DNA from: Cyanobacteria bacterium UBA11370
Lineage (GTDB): Bacteria; Cyanobacteriota; Cyanobacteriia; Cyanobacteriales; Coleofasciculaceae
Length of the DNA: 20,316 nt
Direction: 5' to 3'
Assembly: GCA_003486645.1 (NCBI GenBank)
Contig: DNGI01000484.1
Location: 12,050-32,365, forward strand
The position numbers and the translations under genes were made by a program. Below the pieces are notes generated by a model. That model was not told where the DNA came from. It was given only the letters and a program-made list of their open reading frames with translations, and did not search any database. The first letter of the stretch is position 1, and the number at the start of each line of letters is the position of its first letter. Positions 5,307-11,529 of this stretch are shown piece after piece.

Positions 5307-5936
5307 TTAATCTGGAACTTCAATCATTGTCCGAGCATTGCTAATTGAAAGGACGCGATCGCAAGTTGATTTGAACTCTTCAACAAACGCTTGTCGTCTC
5401 TCAATTTCTTCTGCCAGATTGGTTGGATCAAGTAACTCTACACCCTCCCGTGCTAAGAAACTATCTGCCAGAGATTGATACTTCTCAGAAGCTGCATTTT
5501 TCCCCAATACTTCCATCGCCAACTTATCGAGTCGTTCTTTGACTCGTGCTTGAGCGGCTTTATACTCATTGCGAGTGCGAGTATAAGTCGAGGTCATTGT
5601 ATTGAGAACTGACTCAGAGTAAGCGATAAAATTTTTCATTTCAATCGCTTCTGCGACTGTCATTTCCTGACCTGCAACAGAAACCATTGTTGCAGCATTC
5701 GATAACACAATGGCTCTTTTAATCAGCCGTCGTCTGGCAATTAAAGCATCGACTCTTTGCAAAGCCGCTCTAGCTTGTTGGGCGTGTTCTTCTCTAGACT
5801 TAAAGCCTGTTGGCACTTTACCAACTTCCACAACAGCAATTAATGTATTGTTATCTAACGCGGCTCTAGCTGAATCAATTCGCTTTGCCAGCAATGTTAA
5901 TTCTGCCAGAGCATCAGTGACAGTCATTGCAGTCAT
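5307..5936 (-). CDS. Coiled-coil protein of unknown function, inside the tRNA array
   Basis: A 209-residue protein starting MTAMTVTDALAEL. GAGGAGG lies 8 nt before this ATG, so the in-frame ATG 42 nt upstream is rejected. The protein is almost entirely helical: residues 8-30 and 55-80 form amphipathic helices, IARRRLIKRAIVLSN (about 75-90) is basic, and 105-150 is rich in coiled-coil heptads. There are no membrane segments or cysteine motifs. The organisation (DALAEL...RI, then LIKRAIVLSNAATMV, then MTVAEAIEMK) is reminiscent of small helical proteins encoded by phages, which is a weak resemblance only. It lies on the same strand as the tRNAs, between Gly(ACC) and Thr(TGT), and is likely co-transcribed with them. 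Confidence 0.75.
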   Translation of the reverse strand: MTAMTVTDALAELTLLAKRIDSARAALDNNTLIAVVEVGKVPTGFKSREEHAQQARAALQRVDALIARRRLIKRAIVLSNAATMVSVAGQEMTVAEAIEMKNFIAYSESVLNTMTSTYTRTRNEYKAAQARVKERLDKLAMEVLGKNAASEKYQSLADSFLAREGVELLDPTNLAEEIERRQAFVEEFKSTCDRVLSISNARTMIEVPD

Positions 5937-5989
5937 CCTAGTATCCTCCTCTTTAATAAAAACTCGACCCATCGTCAACTTAATGACAA

Positions 5990-6059
5990 GCAGATGGCGA
6001 GATTTGCACTCGCAAGAAGGCTTTACAAGAGCCTCATGTTGCTGTTACATCACACCTGC
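5990..6059 (-). tRNA. tRNA-Thr(TGT), A18/G55 variant
   Basis: 70 nt. Acceptor GCAGGTG/CATCTGC, anticodon stem AGGCT/AGCCT with loop CTTGTAA, T73. The D-loop TAACAGCAA lacks G18-G19, and the T-loop is TGCAAAT with G at position 55. The sister tRNA-Thr(GGT) has the normal GG and TTC. Confidence 0.88.
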
Positions 6060-6070
6060 ATAATCAAAGA

Positions 6071-6141
6071 GCAGACGGCGGGGATTGAACCCACATCGAG
6101 GACTTACCACGCCCTTGTGTTGCCACTTACACCACATCTGC
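6071..6141 (-). tRNA. tRNA-Thr(GGT)
   Basis: 71 nt. Acceptor GCAGATG/CGTCTGC, anticodon stem AGGGC/GTCCT with loop GTGGTAA, D-loop TAAGTGGCAA with normal GG, T-loop TTCAATC, T73. Confidence 0.92.
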
Positions 6142-6146
6142 TTGAA

Positions 6147-6217
6147 GCAGGCGGCGAGATTTGAACTCGCATCAGAAGATTACGAAACTCCTATGCTAGC
6201 CATTGCACCACACCTGC
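6147..6217 (-). tRNA. tRNA-Thr(CGT)
   Basis: 71 nt. Acceptor GCAGGTG/CGCCTGC, loop TTCGTAA (anticodon CGT), T-loop TTCAAAT, T73. There is a T31-T39 mismatch under the anticodon loop. Completes the threonine set. Confidence 0.9.
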
Positions 6218-6221
6218 AATT

Positions 6222-6299
6222 TGGTGGCGGGAGCCAGGAGTTGAACCTGGTGATGTAAGGCTTATGAGACCTTCGAGCCACCCTTGCTCCATCCCCGCG
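6222..6299 (-). tRNA. tRNA-Met(CAT), initiator-like, 8-bp acceptor stem
   Basis: The 5' end CGCGGGGATGGAGC is like initiator tRNA with one extra A. The 3' strand CTCCCGCC is also one nt longer and is followed by A and encoded CCA. The acceptor is therefore eight positions long with an unpaired C-C end, echoing the unpaired first position of initiators. The anticodon loop is CTCATAA, but the stem AAGGT/GCCTT lacks the three G-C pairs of true initiators. Role (initiator, elongator or Ile2) unresolved. Confidence 0.85.
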
Positions 6300-6309
6300 T
6301 GTCACCAAT

Positions 6310-6382
6310 ACCCCTGACTGGGCTTGAACCAGCACTGGCTAGATCCTAAATCTAGCGCCTCTTCCGATTGGGCTACAGGGGT
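6310..6382 (-). tRNA. tRNA-Leu(TAG) on a class I body
   Basis: 73 nt. Acceptor ACCCCTG/CAGGGGT, anticodon stem CTAGA/TCTAG with loop TTTAGGA (anticodon TAG, codon CUA), T-arm GCTGG TTCAAGC CCAGT, A73. Leucine tRNAs normally have a long variable arm; here the variable loop is only CCAGT. It is the only leucine gene in the array. Confidence 0.85.
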
Positions 6383-6403
6383 GAAAATTAAATAATTTAG
6401 AAT

Positions 6404-7159
6404 TTACAGCTTAGAATATTGTTTTTTAGCCCAATAACCTCTGGGTGGTTTTTCTATTCCGTAAGCTTTGCACCATTTTTCTATTGCCTTGTCACTAACT
6501 CCAAAATCTTTGGCTAATTGAGAAGTTGGTTTTTCCCAAATTAATATTTCTAATTCATTTTTAGAAGGTCGTTCTACTTTTCTTTTTTTAAAATTAAATC
6601 GTATAGATGCACACTTTCTACATAATCCCAATGACGAAAATTTAGTTATTGGGGCGTAACATTGTGAACAGGAATACCTGTCTATTTTGGAATAACTTCT
6701 TCGTCTACCAGCAAAAGTTTCTGTCTGACTATGACAGTTAGGGCAAAGTAAACGTAAATTTTCAATTCTGTTGTCGTTGCCAGTACCATTTATATGGTCT
6801 AACTGTAAAGATAGAGGTTTGTTATTCCATTCTGACAAAATACCACATTCATAACATTTTTTCTCCAGCAATGATTCTTGAATTAGCCTACGCTTAAGTC
6901 CTAATCTGTTATAAGAAGAACCTATAATTAAAATCTTTTCTAATGGAATTTTTCCCTGTTCAGAATATCTGCTCAATCCCAACATACTGTCTCCTTTCGG
7001 TGGAACAATATCATGTTTTTCACACCAATGATAGAAGTGTTTGTAGTTTCCCCCAGCCGCCCGAAGTCCTAAATATTCAAGACATTCTTTGACAGAGGAA
7101 CAGCGTTTAACTGCTTCCTCTACTCTAGATTTGTGGGAAAGTATGCTATGGCGTGGCAT
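6404..7159 (-). CDS. HNH endonuclease with zinc ribbons and C-terminal HTH
   Basis: A 251-residue protein. Residues 1-60 are a helical DNA-binding-like segment. The HNH core spans about 100-150: zinc ligands C102/C105 and C139/C142, LDHINGTGNDNRIENLR with D121-H122 and N130, and H143. A second Cys4 zinc ribbon follows (C164, C167, C180, C183). Residues 212-238 (SQLAKDFGVSDKAIEKWCKAYGI) are a helix-turn-helix. This architecture is common in free-standing HNH homing endonucleases of phages and mobile elements. It lies between tRNA-Leu and tRNA-Gln on the same strand, ending 21 bp before tRNA-Leu. All catalytic residues appear intact. No strong ribosome binding site precedes the ATG. Confidence 0.9.
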   Translation of the reverse strand: MPRHSILSHKSRVEEAVKRCSSVKECLEYLGLRAAGGNYKHFYHWCEKHDIVPPKGDSMLGLSRYSEQGKIPLEKILIIGSSYNRLGLKRRLIQESLLEKKCYECGILSEWNNKPLSLQLDHINGTGNDNRIENLRLLCPNCHSQTETFAGRRRSYSKIDRYSCSQCYAPITKFSSLGLCRKCASIRFNFKKRKVERPSKNELEILIWEKPTSQLAKDFGVSDKAIEKWCKAYGIEKPPRGYWAKKQYSKL

Positions 7160-7231
7160 GACTTAACTTAAAGCAATCTATATAACAATAGAACTAAAAT
7201 TACCATATGTTGCTAGTTCAACTCAAGAACA

Positions 7232-7307
7232 TGGCTGCCAGGGTAGGGGTTGCACCTACGTCTCTATAGTTCAAAGCTACAGCGACTTGCTTTTAGTCCA
7301 CCTGGCA
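7232..7307 (-). tRNA. tRNA-Gln(TTG), A18/G55 variant, CCA encoded
   Basis: Acceptor TGCCAGG/CCTGGCA, anticodon stem TGTAG/CTATA with loop CTTTGAA, T-loop TGCAACC, then G73 and CCA. The D-loop region AAAAGCAA has A18-G19 where the sister tRNA-Gln(CTG) has GG. Confidence 0.88.
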
Positions 7308-7313
7308 ATGATT

Positions 7314-7388
7314 TGGATGCCGGGACAGGGCTTGAACCTGTATCTCAGATTTCAGAGAACTGCGACTTGCCTATTCGTCCACCCGGCA
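7314..7388 (-). tRNA. tRNA-Gln(CTG), CCA encoded
   Basis: Acceptor TGCCGGG/CCCGGCA, anticodon loop CTCTGAA, T-arm ACAGG TTCAAGC CCTGT, then T73 and CCA. One T-T mismatch in the anticodon stem. Related to the preceding Gln gene but with normal D- and T-loops. Confidence 0.9.
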
Positions 7389-7398
7389 ATGAAATAAA

Positions 7399-7473
7399 TG
7401 GCTGCCCTGGTAGGGATTGAACCTACGACCGTTCGCTTAACAGGCGATCGCTCTTCCACTGAGCTACAGGGCA
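7399..7473 (-). tRNA. tRNA-Asn(GTT), CCA encoded
   Basis: Acceptor TGCCCTG/CAGGGCA, anticodon loop CTGTTAA, T-arm GTAGG TTCAATC CCTAC, G73 and CCA. A HIP1 octamer GCGATCGC falls across the D-stem/anticodon-stem junction and costs one pair (A27-A43). Confidence 0.92.
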
Positions 7474-7481
7474 ATGCCAGC

Positions 7482-7555
7482 CCCCCAGGTCAGAATCGAA
7501 CTGACGACCTCCTGTGCTTCAGACAGGCGCTAACTACCAACTGAGCTACCGGGGG
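7482..7555 (-). tRNA. tRNA-Phe(GAA)
   Basis: Acceptor CCCCCGG/CTGGGGG, anticodon stem CCTGT/ACAGG with loop CTGAAGC, T-arm GTCAG TTCGATT CTGAC. The discriminator is G rather than the usual A. Confidence 0.92.
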
Positions 7556-7565
7556 AAGTTTCAAC

Positions 7566-7650
7566 GGAGAGGACAGGATTTGAACCTGCGTTAGGTATTA
7601 CCTAATCAGACTTTCCAAGCCTGCGCCTTAAACCACTCGACCACCTCTCC
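7566..7650 (-). tRNA. tRNA-Ser(GGA)
   Basis: 85 nt, class II. Acceptor GGAGAGG/CCTCTCC, loop TTGGAAA, variable-arm stem TTAGG/CCTAA, T-loop TTCAAAT, G73. Canonical. Confidence 0.94.
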
Positions 7651-7658
7651 AAGTTGAC

Positions 7659-7732
7659 GAGAGCGGAAGGAATTGAACCTTCACCTCTTCGGTTTCGTAG
7701 ACCGATGTTTTATCCAGTTAAACTACGCTCTC
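7659..7732 (-). tRNA. tRNA-Arg(ACG)
   Basis: Acceptor GAGAGCG/CGCTCTC, anticodon stem TCGGT/ACCGA with loop CTACGAA, T-arm GAAGG TTCAATT CCTTC, G73. The standard bacterial A34 arginine tRNA, a TadA substrate. Confidence 0.93.
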
Positions 7733-7734
7733 AT

Positions 7735-7808
7735 TGGCGCGGGGACTGAGATTTGAACTCAGATCATCGGTTTTGGAGACCGAGATGTTGCCATTACACC
7801 ATCCCCAC
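7735..7808 (-). tRNA. tRNA-Trp(CCA), 3' CCA encoded
   Basis: Acceptor GTGGGGA/TCCCCGC, anticodon stem TCGGT/ACCGA with loop CTCCAAA, T-loop TTCAAAT, G73 then CCA. Only 2 bp separate it from tRNA-Arg(ACG). Confidence 0.93.
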
Positions 7809-7817
7809 ATATCGAAT

Positions 7818-7897
7818 GGGTCGGGCAGGAATTGCACCTGCAACCAAAAAAGGACGATTTTACAGACCGCTGCCCACGCTAATAGGCGAGCCGACCC
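7818..7897 (-). tRNA. tRNA-Tyr(GTA), A18/G55 variant
   Basis: 80 nt. Acceptor GGGTCGG/CCGACCC, anticodon stem GCGGT/ATCGT with loop CTGTAAA, a small variable arm CC-TTTTTT-GG, T-arm GCAGG TGCAATT CCTGC, A73. T55 is G, and the D-loop has TTAGCGT instead of a GG dinucleotide. The D-stem pairing is weak or ambiguous. Confidence 0.85.
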
Positions 7898-7909
7898 AGG
7901 TAAAAAGGC

Positions 7910-7994
7910 GGAGAGGACAGGATTTGAACCTGCACGCGGGTTGCCCCACGCTTCCTTAGCAGGGAAGTGCTTTAACCAATTCAGCCACCTCTCC
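7910..7994 (-). tRNA. tRNA-Ser(GCT)
   Basis: 85 nt, class II. Acceptor GGAGAGG/CCTCTCC, anticodon stem CTTCC/GGAAG with loop CTGCTAA, GC-rich variable arm, T-loop TTCAAAT, G73. With TGA, CGA and GGA it completes all four serine anticodon classes. Confidence 0.94.
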
Positions 7995-7998
7995 ACAT

Positions 7999-8072
7999 AG
8001 CCCCAGGGGGATTTGAACCCCTCGTTTCTGCCTTGAGAGAGCAGCGTCCTTACCTGGCTAGACGATGAGGCT
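7999..8072 (-). tRNA. tRNA-Glu(CTC)
   Basis: Acceptor AGCCTCA/TGGGGCT, anticodon stem CTGCT/GGCAG with loop CTCTCAA, T-arm GAGGGG TTCAAAT CCCCC, A73. The D-arm TCGTCTAG is typical of glutamate tRNAs. Confidence 0.9.
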
Positions 8073-8151
8073 TTGTTAGGGGAAGGGGGTATGGGAAAAG
8101 GGTAATTAATATACCTTTCTCCTTTTAGCTTTCACCTTTTTCCTAAAGGAT

Positions 8152-8246
8152 AGGAGTAGCAGGATTTGTTCGCGTCAGCGTTCCCGAAGGGTACCTGCGA
8201 CTGGCACCTTATGAGGGTGCTGCTCTACCGACTGAGCTATACTCCC
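8152..8246 (-). tRNA. tRNA-Met or tRNA-Ile2 (CAT) with T-loop insertion
   Basis: Acceptor GGGAGTA/TACTCCT, D-arm GCTC...GAGC, anticodon stem GCACC/GGTGC with a normal 7-nt loop CTCATAA, T-stem GCAGG/CCTGC, A73. The T-loop is T54 + 24 nt (8169-8192) + CAAAT: the same repeat at the same point as in the tRNAs at 1311 and 1494. All other parts are intact, so the insertion is recent or tolerated. The CAT anticodon may be read as Met, or as Ile if lysidine-modified. Confidence 0.85.
8169..8192 (-). repeat. Small T-loop repeat, copy in tRNA(CAT) (24 nt)
   Basis: In the tRNA sense it begins ACCCTTCGGGAACGCTGACG. It forms a short hairpin capped by TTC or TTCG. Its first 16 bases match the tRNA-Lys copy. 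Confidence 0.8.
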
Positions 8247-8258
8247 ATGTCGTTGAAA

Positions 8259-8330
8259 GGGAGTAACAGGAATCGAACCTGCAACAAGGCGGTTAAAAGC
8301 CGCCTGCTCTGCCAATTGAGCTATACTCCC
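8259..8330 (-). tRNA. tRNA-Lys(TTT)
   Basis: 72 nt. Acceptor GGGAGTA/TACTCCC, anticodon stem GGCGG/CCGCC with a 7-nt loop CTTTTAA, T-arm GCAGG TTCGATT CCTGT. Canonical, in contrast to the copy at 1311. Confidence 0.93.
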
Positions 8331-8346
8331 ATCAACAAGATCAAGA

Positions 8347-8419
8347 GGTCGAGGTGGGATTTGAACCCACGAACATCGGGTTTGCAATCCGCGCCCTTAA
8401 GCCACTTGGGTACTCGACC
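8347..8419 (-). tRNA. tRNA-Cys(GCA)
   Basis: 73 nt. Acceptor GGTCGAG/CTCGACC, loop TTGCAAA, T-arm GTGGG TTCAAAT CCCAC. The discriminator is T73, the cysteine identity base. The anticodon stem has an A-C mismatch under the loop and a weak outer pair. Confidence 0.88.
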
Positions 8420-8437
8420 TCGCTCATCAATGCCATA

Positions 8438-8508
8438 GCCCTAACGGGACTCGAACCCGTAATTTCCACTTTGAAAGAGTGGCGGCTTAAGCCATTCGCC
8501 TATAGGGC
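8438..8508 (-). tRNA. tRNA-Glu(TTC)
   Basis: 71 nt. Acceptor GCCCTAT/TTAGGGC (last pair T-T), anticodon stem CCACT/AGTGG with loop CTTTCAA, T-arm TACGGG TTCGAGT CCCGT. Confidence 0.9.
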
Positions 8509-8557
8509 CATATCAGGGGGCGATGAAACTCAACTTCGGTGTAGTAGCTGCACCAAC

Positions 8558-8630
8558 GAGGCTGACGGGGCTTGAACCCGCGACCTTCGCTGTGACAGAG
8601 CGACACTCTAACCAACTGAGCTACAGCCTC
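8558..8630 (-). tRNA. tRNA-Asp(GTC), first gene of the array
   Basis: 73 nt. Acceptor GAGGCTG/CAGCCTC, anticodon stem TCGCT/AGCGA with loop CTGTCAC, T-arm GCGGG TTCAAGC CCCGT, G73. No tRNA could be folded upstream of it on the minus strand, so the array promoter should lie above 8630. Confidence 0.93.
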
Positions 8631-9207
8631 ATGAATCAAGCAGTTGGAATTTCTGCTCTTGTGATGTAGTTTTTGTAGTACTTCATCGGTAACAGTCTGC
8701 TTGATCTGTGTAGTTTCCTCTAGGAGAGGATTAGGTTTCAGCGAACTACTTGGTGTTCCTGAGATTTGGGATATCCGGAACTTGTGGTTGAGTTACGCCC
8801 CCCGTTTGATGAAAAGGTGTATTACATATTTAGTTTTCAAGGTTCGGTATTATGGCTTTGGGTTCAAGCGTTTTGGCTCTTTCCCCTTCGCTCTATATAC
8901 ATGTTACAAACATGCTACAAGGGCGTCAAGGGTTTGGGCAAAATTTTTTTGAGATTGGCTGGAGTGGTGATGGAGAGAGGACTTGGGAGGCGATCGCATC
9001 CTTTACTAACCCTCAGAATCAAATTCTGGGGCTATACAAACGAAGTCCGCCTGCGCGGACTCAATAGTTTTGCCGGAATTTGAATCTGCGTCGGCGGGTG
9101 CGTGTTTATTAAGGGTGTGAGCCTAGCGAGATGCGATCGCGTCCTTACCAAACTCCCCTGCTGAACCAAAGTTCCCTAGTACGGCAAAGGAACTTTCAGG
9201 CTAATTT
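8631..9207. other. 577-bp non-coding stretch upstream of the tRNA array
   Basis: No convincing gene. It holds a hairpin at 8710-8749 (GTAGTT/AACTAC enclosing CCTCT/AGAGG), a paired CAGAAT/ATTCTG element at about 9014-9028, a perfect hairpin AGTCCGC/GCGGACT at 9044-9061 of a type common in Nostoc intergenic regions, HIP1 sites, and the terminator-like hairpin at 9168-9196. The tRNA promoter must lie here, but no clear -35/-10 pair is evident. Confidence 0.5.
9168..9196 (-). terminator. Hairpin after the 451-aa gene, possible terminator
   Basis: Perfect 8-bp stem AAAGTTCC/GGAACTTT with a 13-nt loop, 12 bp beyond the stop codon of the gene at 9208-10563. The stem ends in TTT but there is no long T-run, so terminator function is uncertain. 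Confidence 0.4.
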
Positions 9208-10563
9208 TTAGTTCCAAGGAACGGGATCGAGTGGGTTCATAAAATTCGCTGATACACGGTTGCAGTAGTCCCCTCTGTAATCAAATAGGTGTAAGAGGAT
9301 GAGTTCCAGATACCACAAGCTAAGTCTCTTTGCTTCATATAGAACATCATAGGGAGCATTCAAAATTATCGTGCGTTCTTGAGGTTTACCTGAATGAACA
9401 ATAATATTGCGTATCCTTGTTAAAGCCTGTGGCCCATCCATCCAATTCAATTGAGCAGAAAATTTTTTGAGGTTAGATAGACTATCAGGTATATTTAAGG
9501 GGATACCAAACTCTACAAGTAGTTGCCTCAGCTTTTTTGCGGCTGGAAGTCTATCAAACTCCTTTGAATTCACAAGGCGCTTATCCTCTACAAGCAAAAC
9601 TATTGAAAGCAATTCAAAAGCTGCTTGTGCCATAATAATGGAACTTTCTATACTTCCTGCATGAGCATTACTCTGGATATACCAATCAATTGCTAATCTT
9701 ATGGGTTGATGCCAAATCGGATTTTGCCATCGATGCCAGAAACCTGGAAAAAGCATACTGAGACTTTCACAAGGTCTAACTAGGGCAGTCGAATCAGGAA
9801 ACCAAGAAGACACACTTTTCCAAGGTGTTGCTTTATAAGCAGCCCATTGTTCCCAAACCTTGTCTCCGTTTATATCATAACCAACAGGCAAGATTGGAAA
9901 AGTCCAGAATCCTCTACAAAATGAGCAAAAGTAACCCAATGCGGTTAACAAATTATCAACTTCTTTTGTGTCAAAAAGATTTTGAGGTGAATGTTCTATC
10001 TTCCCTATATGGGTGATACAATAACCTCCTTTAGTTTTAAGAGTTTTTTTGATATTTTTAAGGTTTTCTAAAGAGTCAATAGTCACCTTCCATCCCTGAG
10101 CTTCTAGAACAAGTCTACCCCTAAATAGACATTGTTTTCCTACAATAACATTGCCGAAAAAATCATAAAAATTGGTTAAATGAAAAAGTAGATATGATAA
10201 TTTATCTGCCGAGGCTGAGATGACATCTTCACTTAGAAACCCCGAATGAGAAAAAAAGTCAAGAGAACTGCTCGAAATCCGGCATTTTCCCGCTACCGGA
10301 GTTCTGAGATCTAGCAACTTTAAATCAGCTTGATCAGGTAAAATTCCAACACGACAGTGATCTTGACCTGAAAAATCAAAAGCGACTCTTGGGCTAGGAA
10401 ACCATTCAAACCTTACAGTCCCTTCTCCTCTTTGTACAGTTCCATTTTGAGCAATTTCCAAGGAACCTTCATAAAGTAAGATAGGTTGGTTAGGCTCGTC
10501 AGTCGTATAGACTGGACTGAGGGCAGGAGGATAGTTTTCTGAAGGTAAGTCAGAAGATTCCAT
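9208..10563 (-). CDS. Large HEPN-like protein (ApeA-type C-terminus)
   Basis: A 451-residue soluble protein. Residues 1-280 form a mixed domain with no recognised signature. Residues 290-435 are helical and contain SSIIMAQAAFELL, LRQLLVEFGIPL and ALTRIRNIIVHSGKP. The last includes R385-N386...H390, a textbook Rx4-6H HEPN motif. HEPN domains are often RNases in defence and toxin systems; ApeA-like proteins share this layout. The catalytic-looking motif is intact, unlike in the smaller HEPN-like protein at 2509. The two genes bracket the tRNA array. No strong ribosome binding site is seen before the ATG at 10563. The substrate is unknown. Confidence 0.7.
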   Translation of the reverse strand: MESSDLPSENYPPALSPVYTTDEPNQPILLYEGSLEIAQNGTVQRGEGTVRFEWFPSPRVAFDFSGQDHCRVGILPDQADLKLLDLRTPVAGKCRISSSSLDFFSHSGFLSEDVISASADKLSYLLFHLTNFYDFFGNVIVGKQCLFRGRLVLEAQGWKVTIDSLENLKNIKKTLKTKGGYCITHIGKIEHSPQNLFDTKEVDNLLTALGYFCSFCRGFWTFPILPVGYDINGDKVWEQWAAYKATPWKSVSSWFPDSTALVRPCESLSMLFPGFWHRWQNPIWHQPIRLAIDWYIQSNAHAGSIESSIIMAQAAFELLSIVLLVEDKRLVNSKEFDRLPAAKKLRQLLVEFGIPLNIPDSLSNLKKFSAQLNWMDGPQALTRIRNIIVHSGKPQERTIILNAPYDVLYEAKRLSLWYLELILLHLFDYRGDYCNRVSANFMNPLDPVPWN

Positions 10564-10740
10564 TGCAAGTTTAGCTCTTATATTGAAGCAAGTTTATTGA
10601 ATGTAACATACAAGTAGTATATCATGTCAAATATGAGGCAGTTTGAGGAACTACTTCAGACAATCCGCCCAATTCTGCATTCTCTAAACTGTCCCAGCCT
10701 CAATAAATAAATTTTGTTGTCAGCCAATAGCAGTTAATTC

Positions 10741-11529
10741 CTATGGTAATGGTTGCGGTGGACAATTCGCGCCGCAATAGACTTCTACTCGGCGAATGGT
10801 TGCGGTTTTCTTAAACTCTTTTGTCTCATTCAATTCCTTTTGAGGTGAGGGATAAATCCCTGCTAAACTATTATCATTTCCTGCTCCTAGCCGGAAGGCG
10901 ATATCCTTAGAAGGTTGCTTGAGAAACTTGGCGTATTCCCGCGATTCGTTGCTCTGGTTATACGATAAGGTGGCATCTCCATAAACTGTTTCTGCTTGTT
11001 GAAGAGATGTACCAGAACCAATGCCTTCAGCAGTTTTGTAATTAGGATTGTCGGTAACGAGGGCTTCTATAATATCGATATCGCGCATGGGTGAGCCAGC
11101 AGGATACAGAATGTAGTATTGGGCTTTGCTTTGTTGGATGATGGCGATCGCATCAAAATCCACCATAAACCCAGACTTGACTTGAAATTCTGCTTTTCCT
11201 TTTAGGATTTGTTTCAGTTCCCCTAATGTCATTCCTACCTTGGCGACTCCGATACTGTTAGATGTAATAATTTTGCTGTCAGTCGGTACAGCAGAATTAG
11301 GAGTTGTTGGACTTGCGTTGGGGGATGAGTTCTGTGGTTGGGGTGTATTCGTGGTGACGAGTGGCGAGGTTGTTTGCTGAGGAGATAAAGGGGATGAGTT
11401 TCCCACGCCAGGTGTGTTGCTGAGGACGGGGACAGATTGTTCCTGTTGGGTTGAAGAAGTTTTTGTTTTACCACAACCTACGAGTGTGAGGACACAAATA
11501 GTTATGAGGATGTTTGTGAGTTTGCTCAT
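10741..11529 (-). CDS. Secreted lipoprotein of unknown function
   Basis: A 262-residue precursor. Residues 1-18 form a signal peptide with hydrophobic core and the lipobox LVGC (C19), so the mature protein is lipid-anchored. Residues 22-85 are a low-complexity Ser/Thr/Pro/Gln linker. The folded domain (90-255) contains SIGVAKVGMTLGELKQIL, a short motif found in several cyanobacterial exported proteins, and ends with a cysteine pair (YCGANC) that could form a disulphide. No enzyme signature. Flanked by non-coding DNA on both sides (10564-10740 and 11530-11685), so probably a single-gene unit. Confidence 0.75.
   Translation of the reverse strand: MSKLTNILITICVLTLVGCGKTKTSSTQQEQSVPVLSNTPGVGNSSPLSPQQTTSPLVTTNTPQPQNSSPNASPTTPNSAVPTDSKIITSNSIGVAKVGMTLGELKQILKGKAEFQVKSGFMVDFDAIAIIQQSKAQYYILYPAGSPMRDIDIIEALVTDNPNYKTAEGIGSGTSLQQAETVYGDATLSYNQSNESREYAKFLKQPSKDIAFRLGAGNDNSLAGIYPSPQKELNETKEFKKTATIRRVEVYCGANCPPQPLP

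Noticed and set aside
8073..8151. Purine-rich then pyrimidine-rich spacer between tRNA-Glu(CTC) and tRNA(CAT)
   Set aside because: Could fold into a long imperfect hairpin, but no clear function or conserved element can be named.
7718..8575. Several overlapping frames in the second half of the array
   Set aside because: Translations such as GFEPTN or RTGFEPA are the typical product of reading antisense tRNA T-arms.
8701..9083. Three overlapping plus-strand frames
   Set aside because: They span hairpins and known-type intergenic palindromes, have unusual composition and no ribosome binding site.
9065..9105. Sequence resembling a tRNA T-arm (GATTCAAATTC on the minus strand)
   Set aside because: T-stem halves do not pair and no anticodon arm or acceptor could be found; perhaps a remnant.
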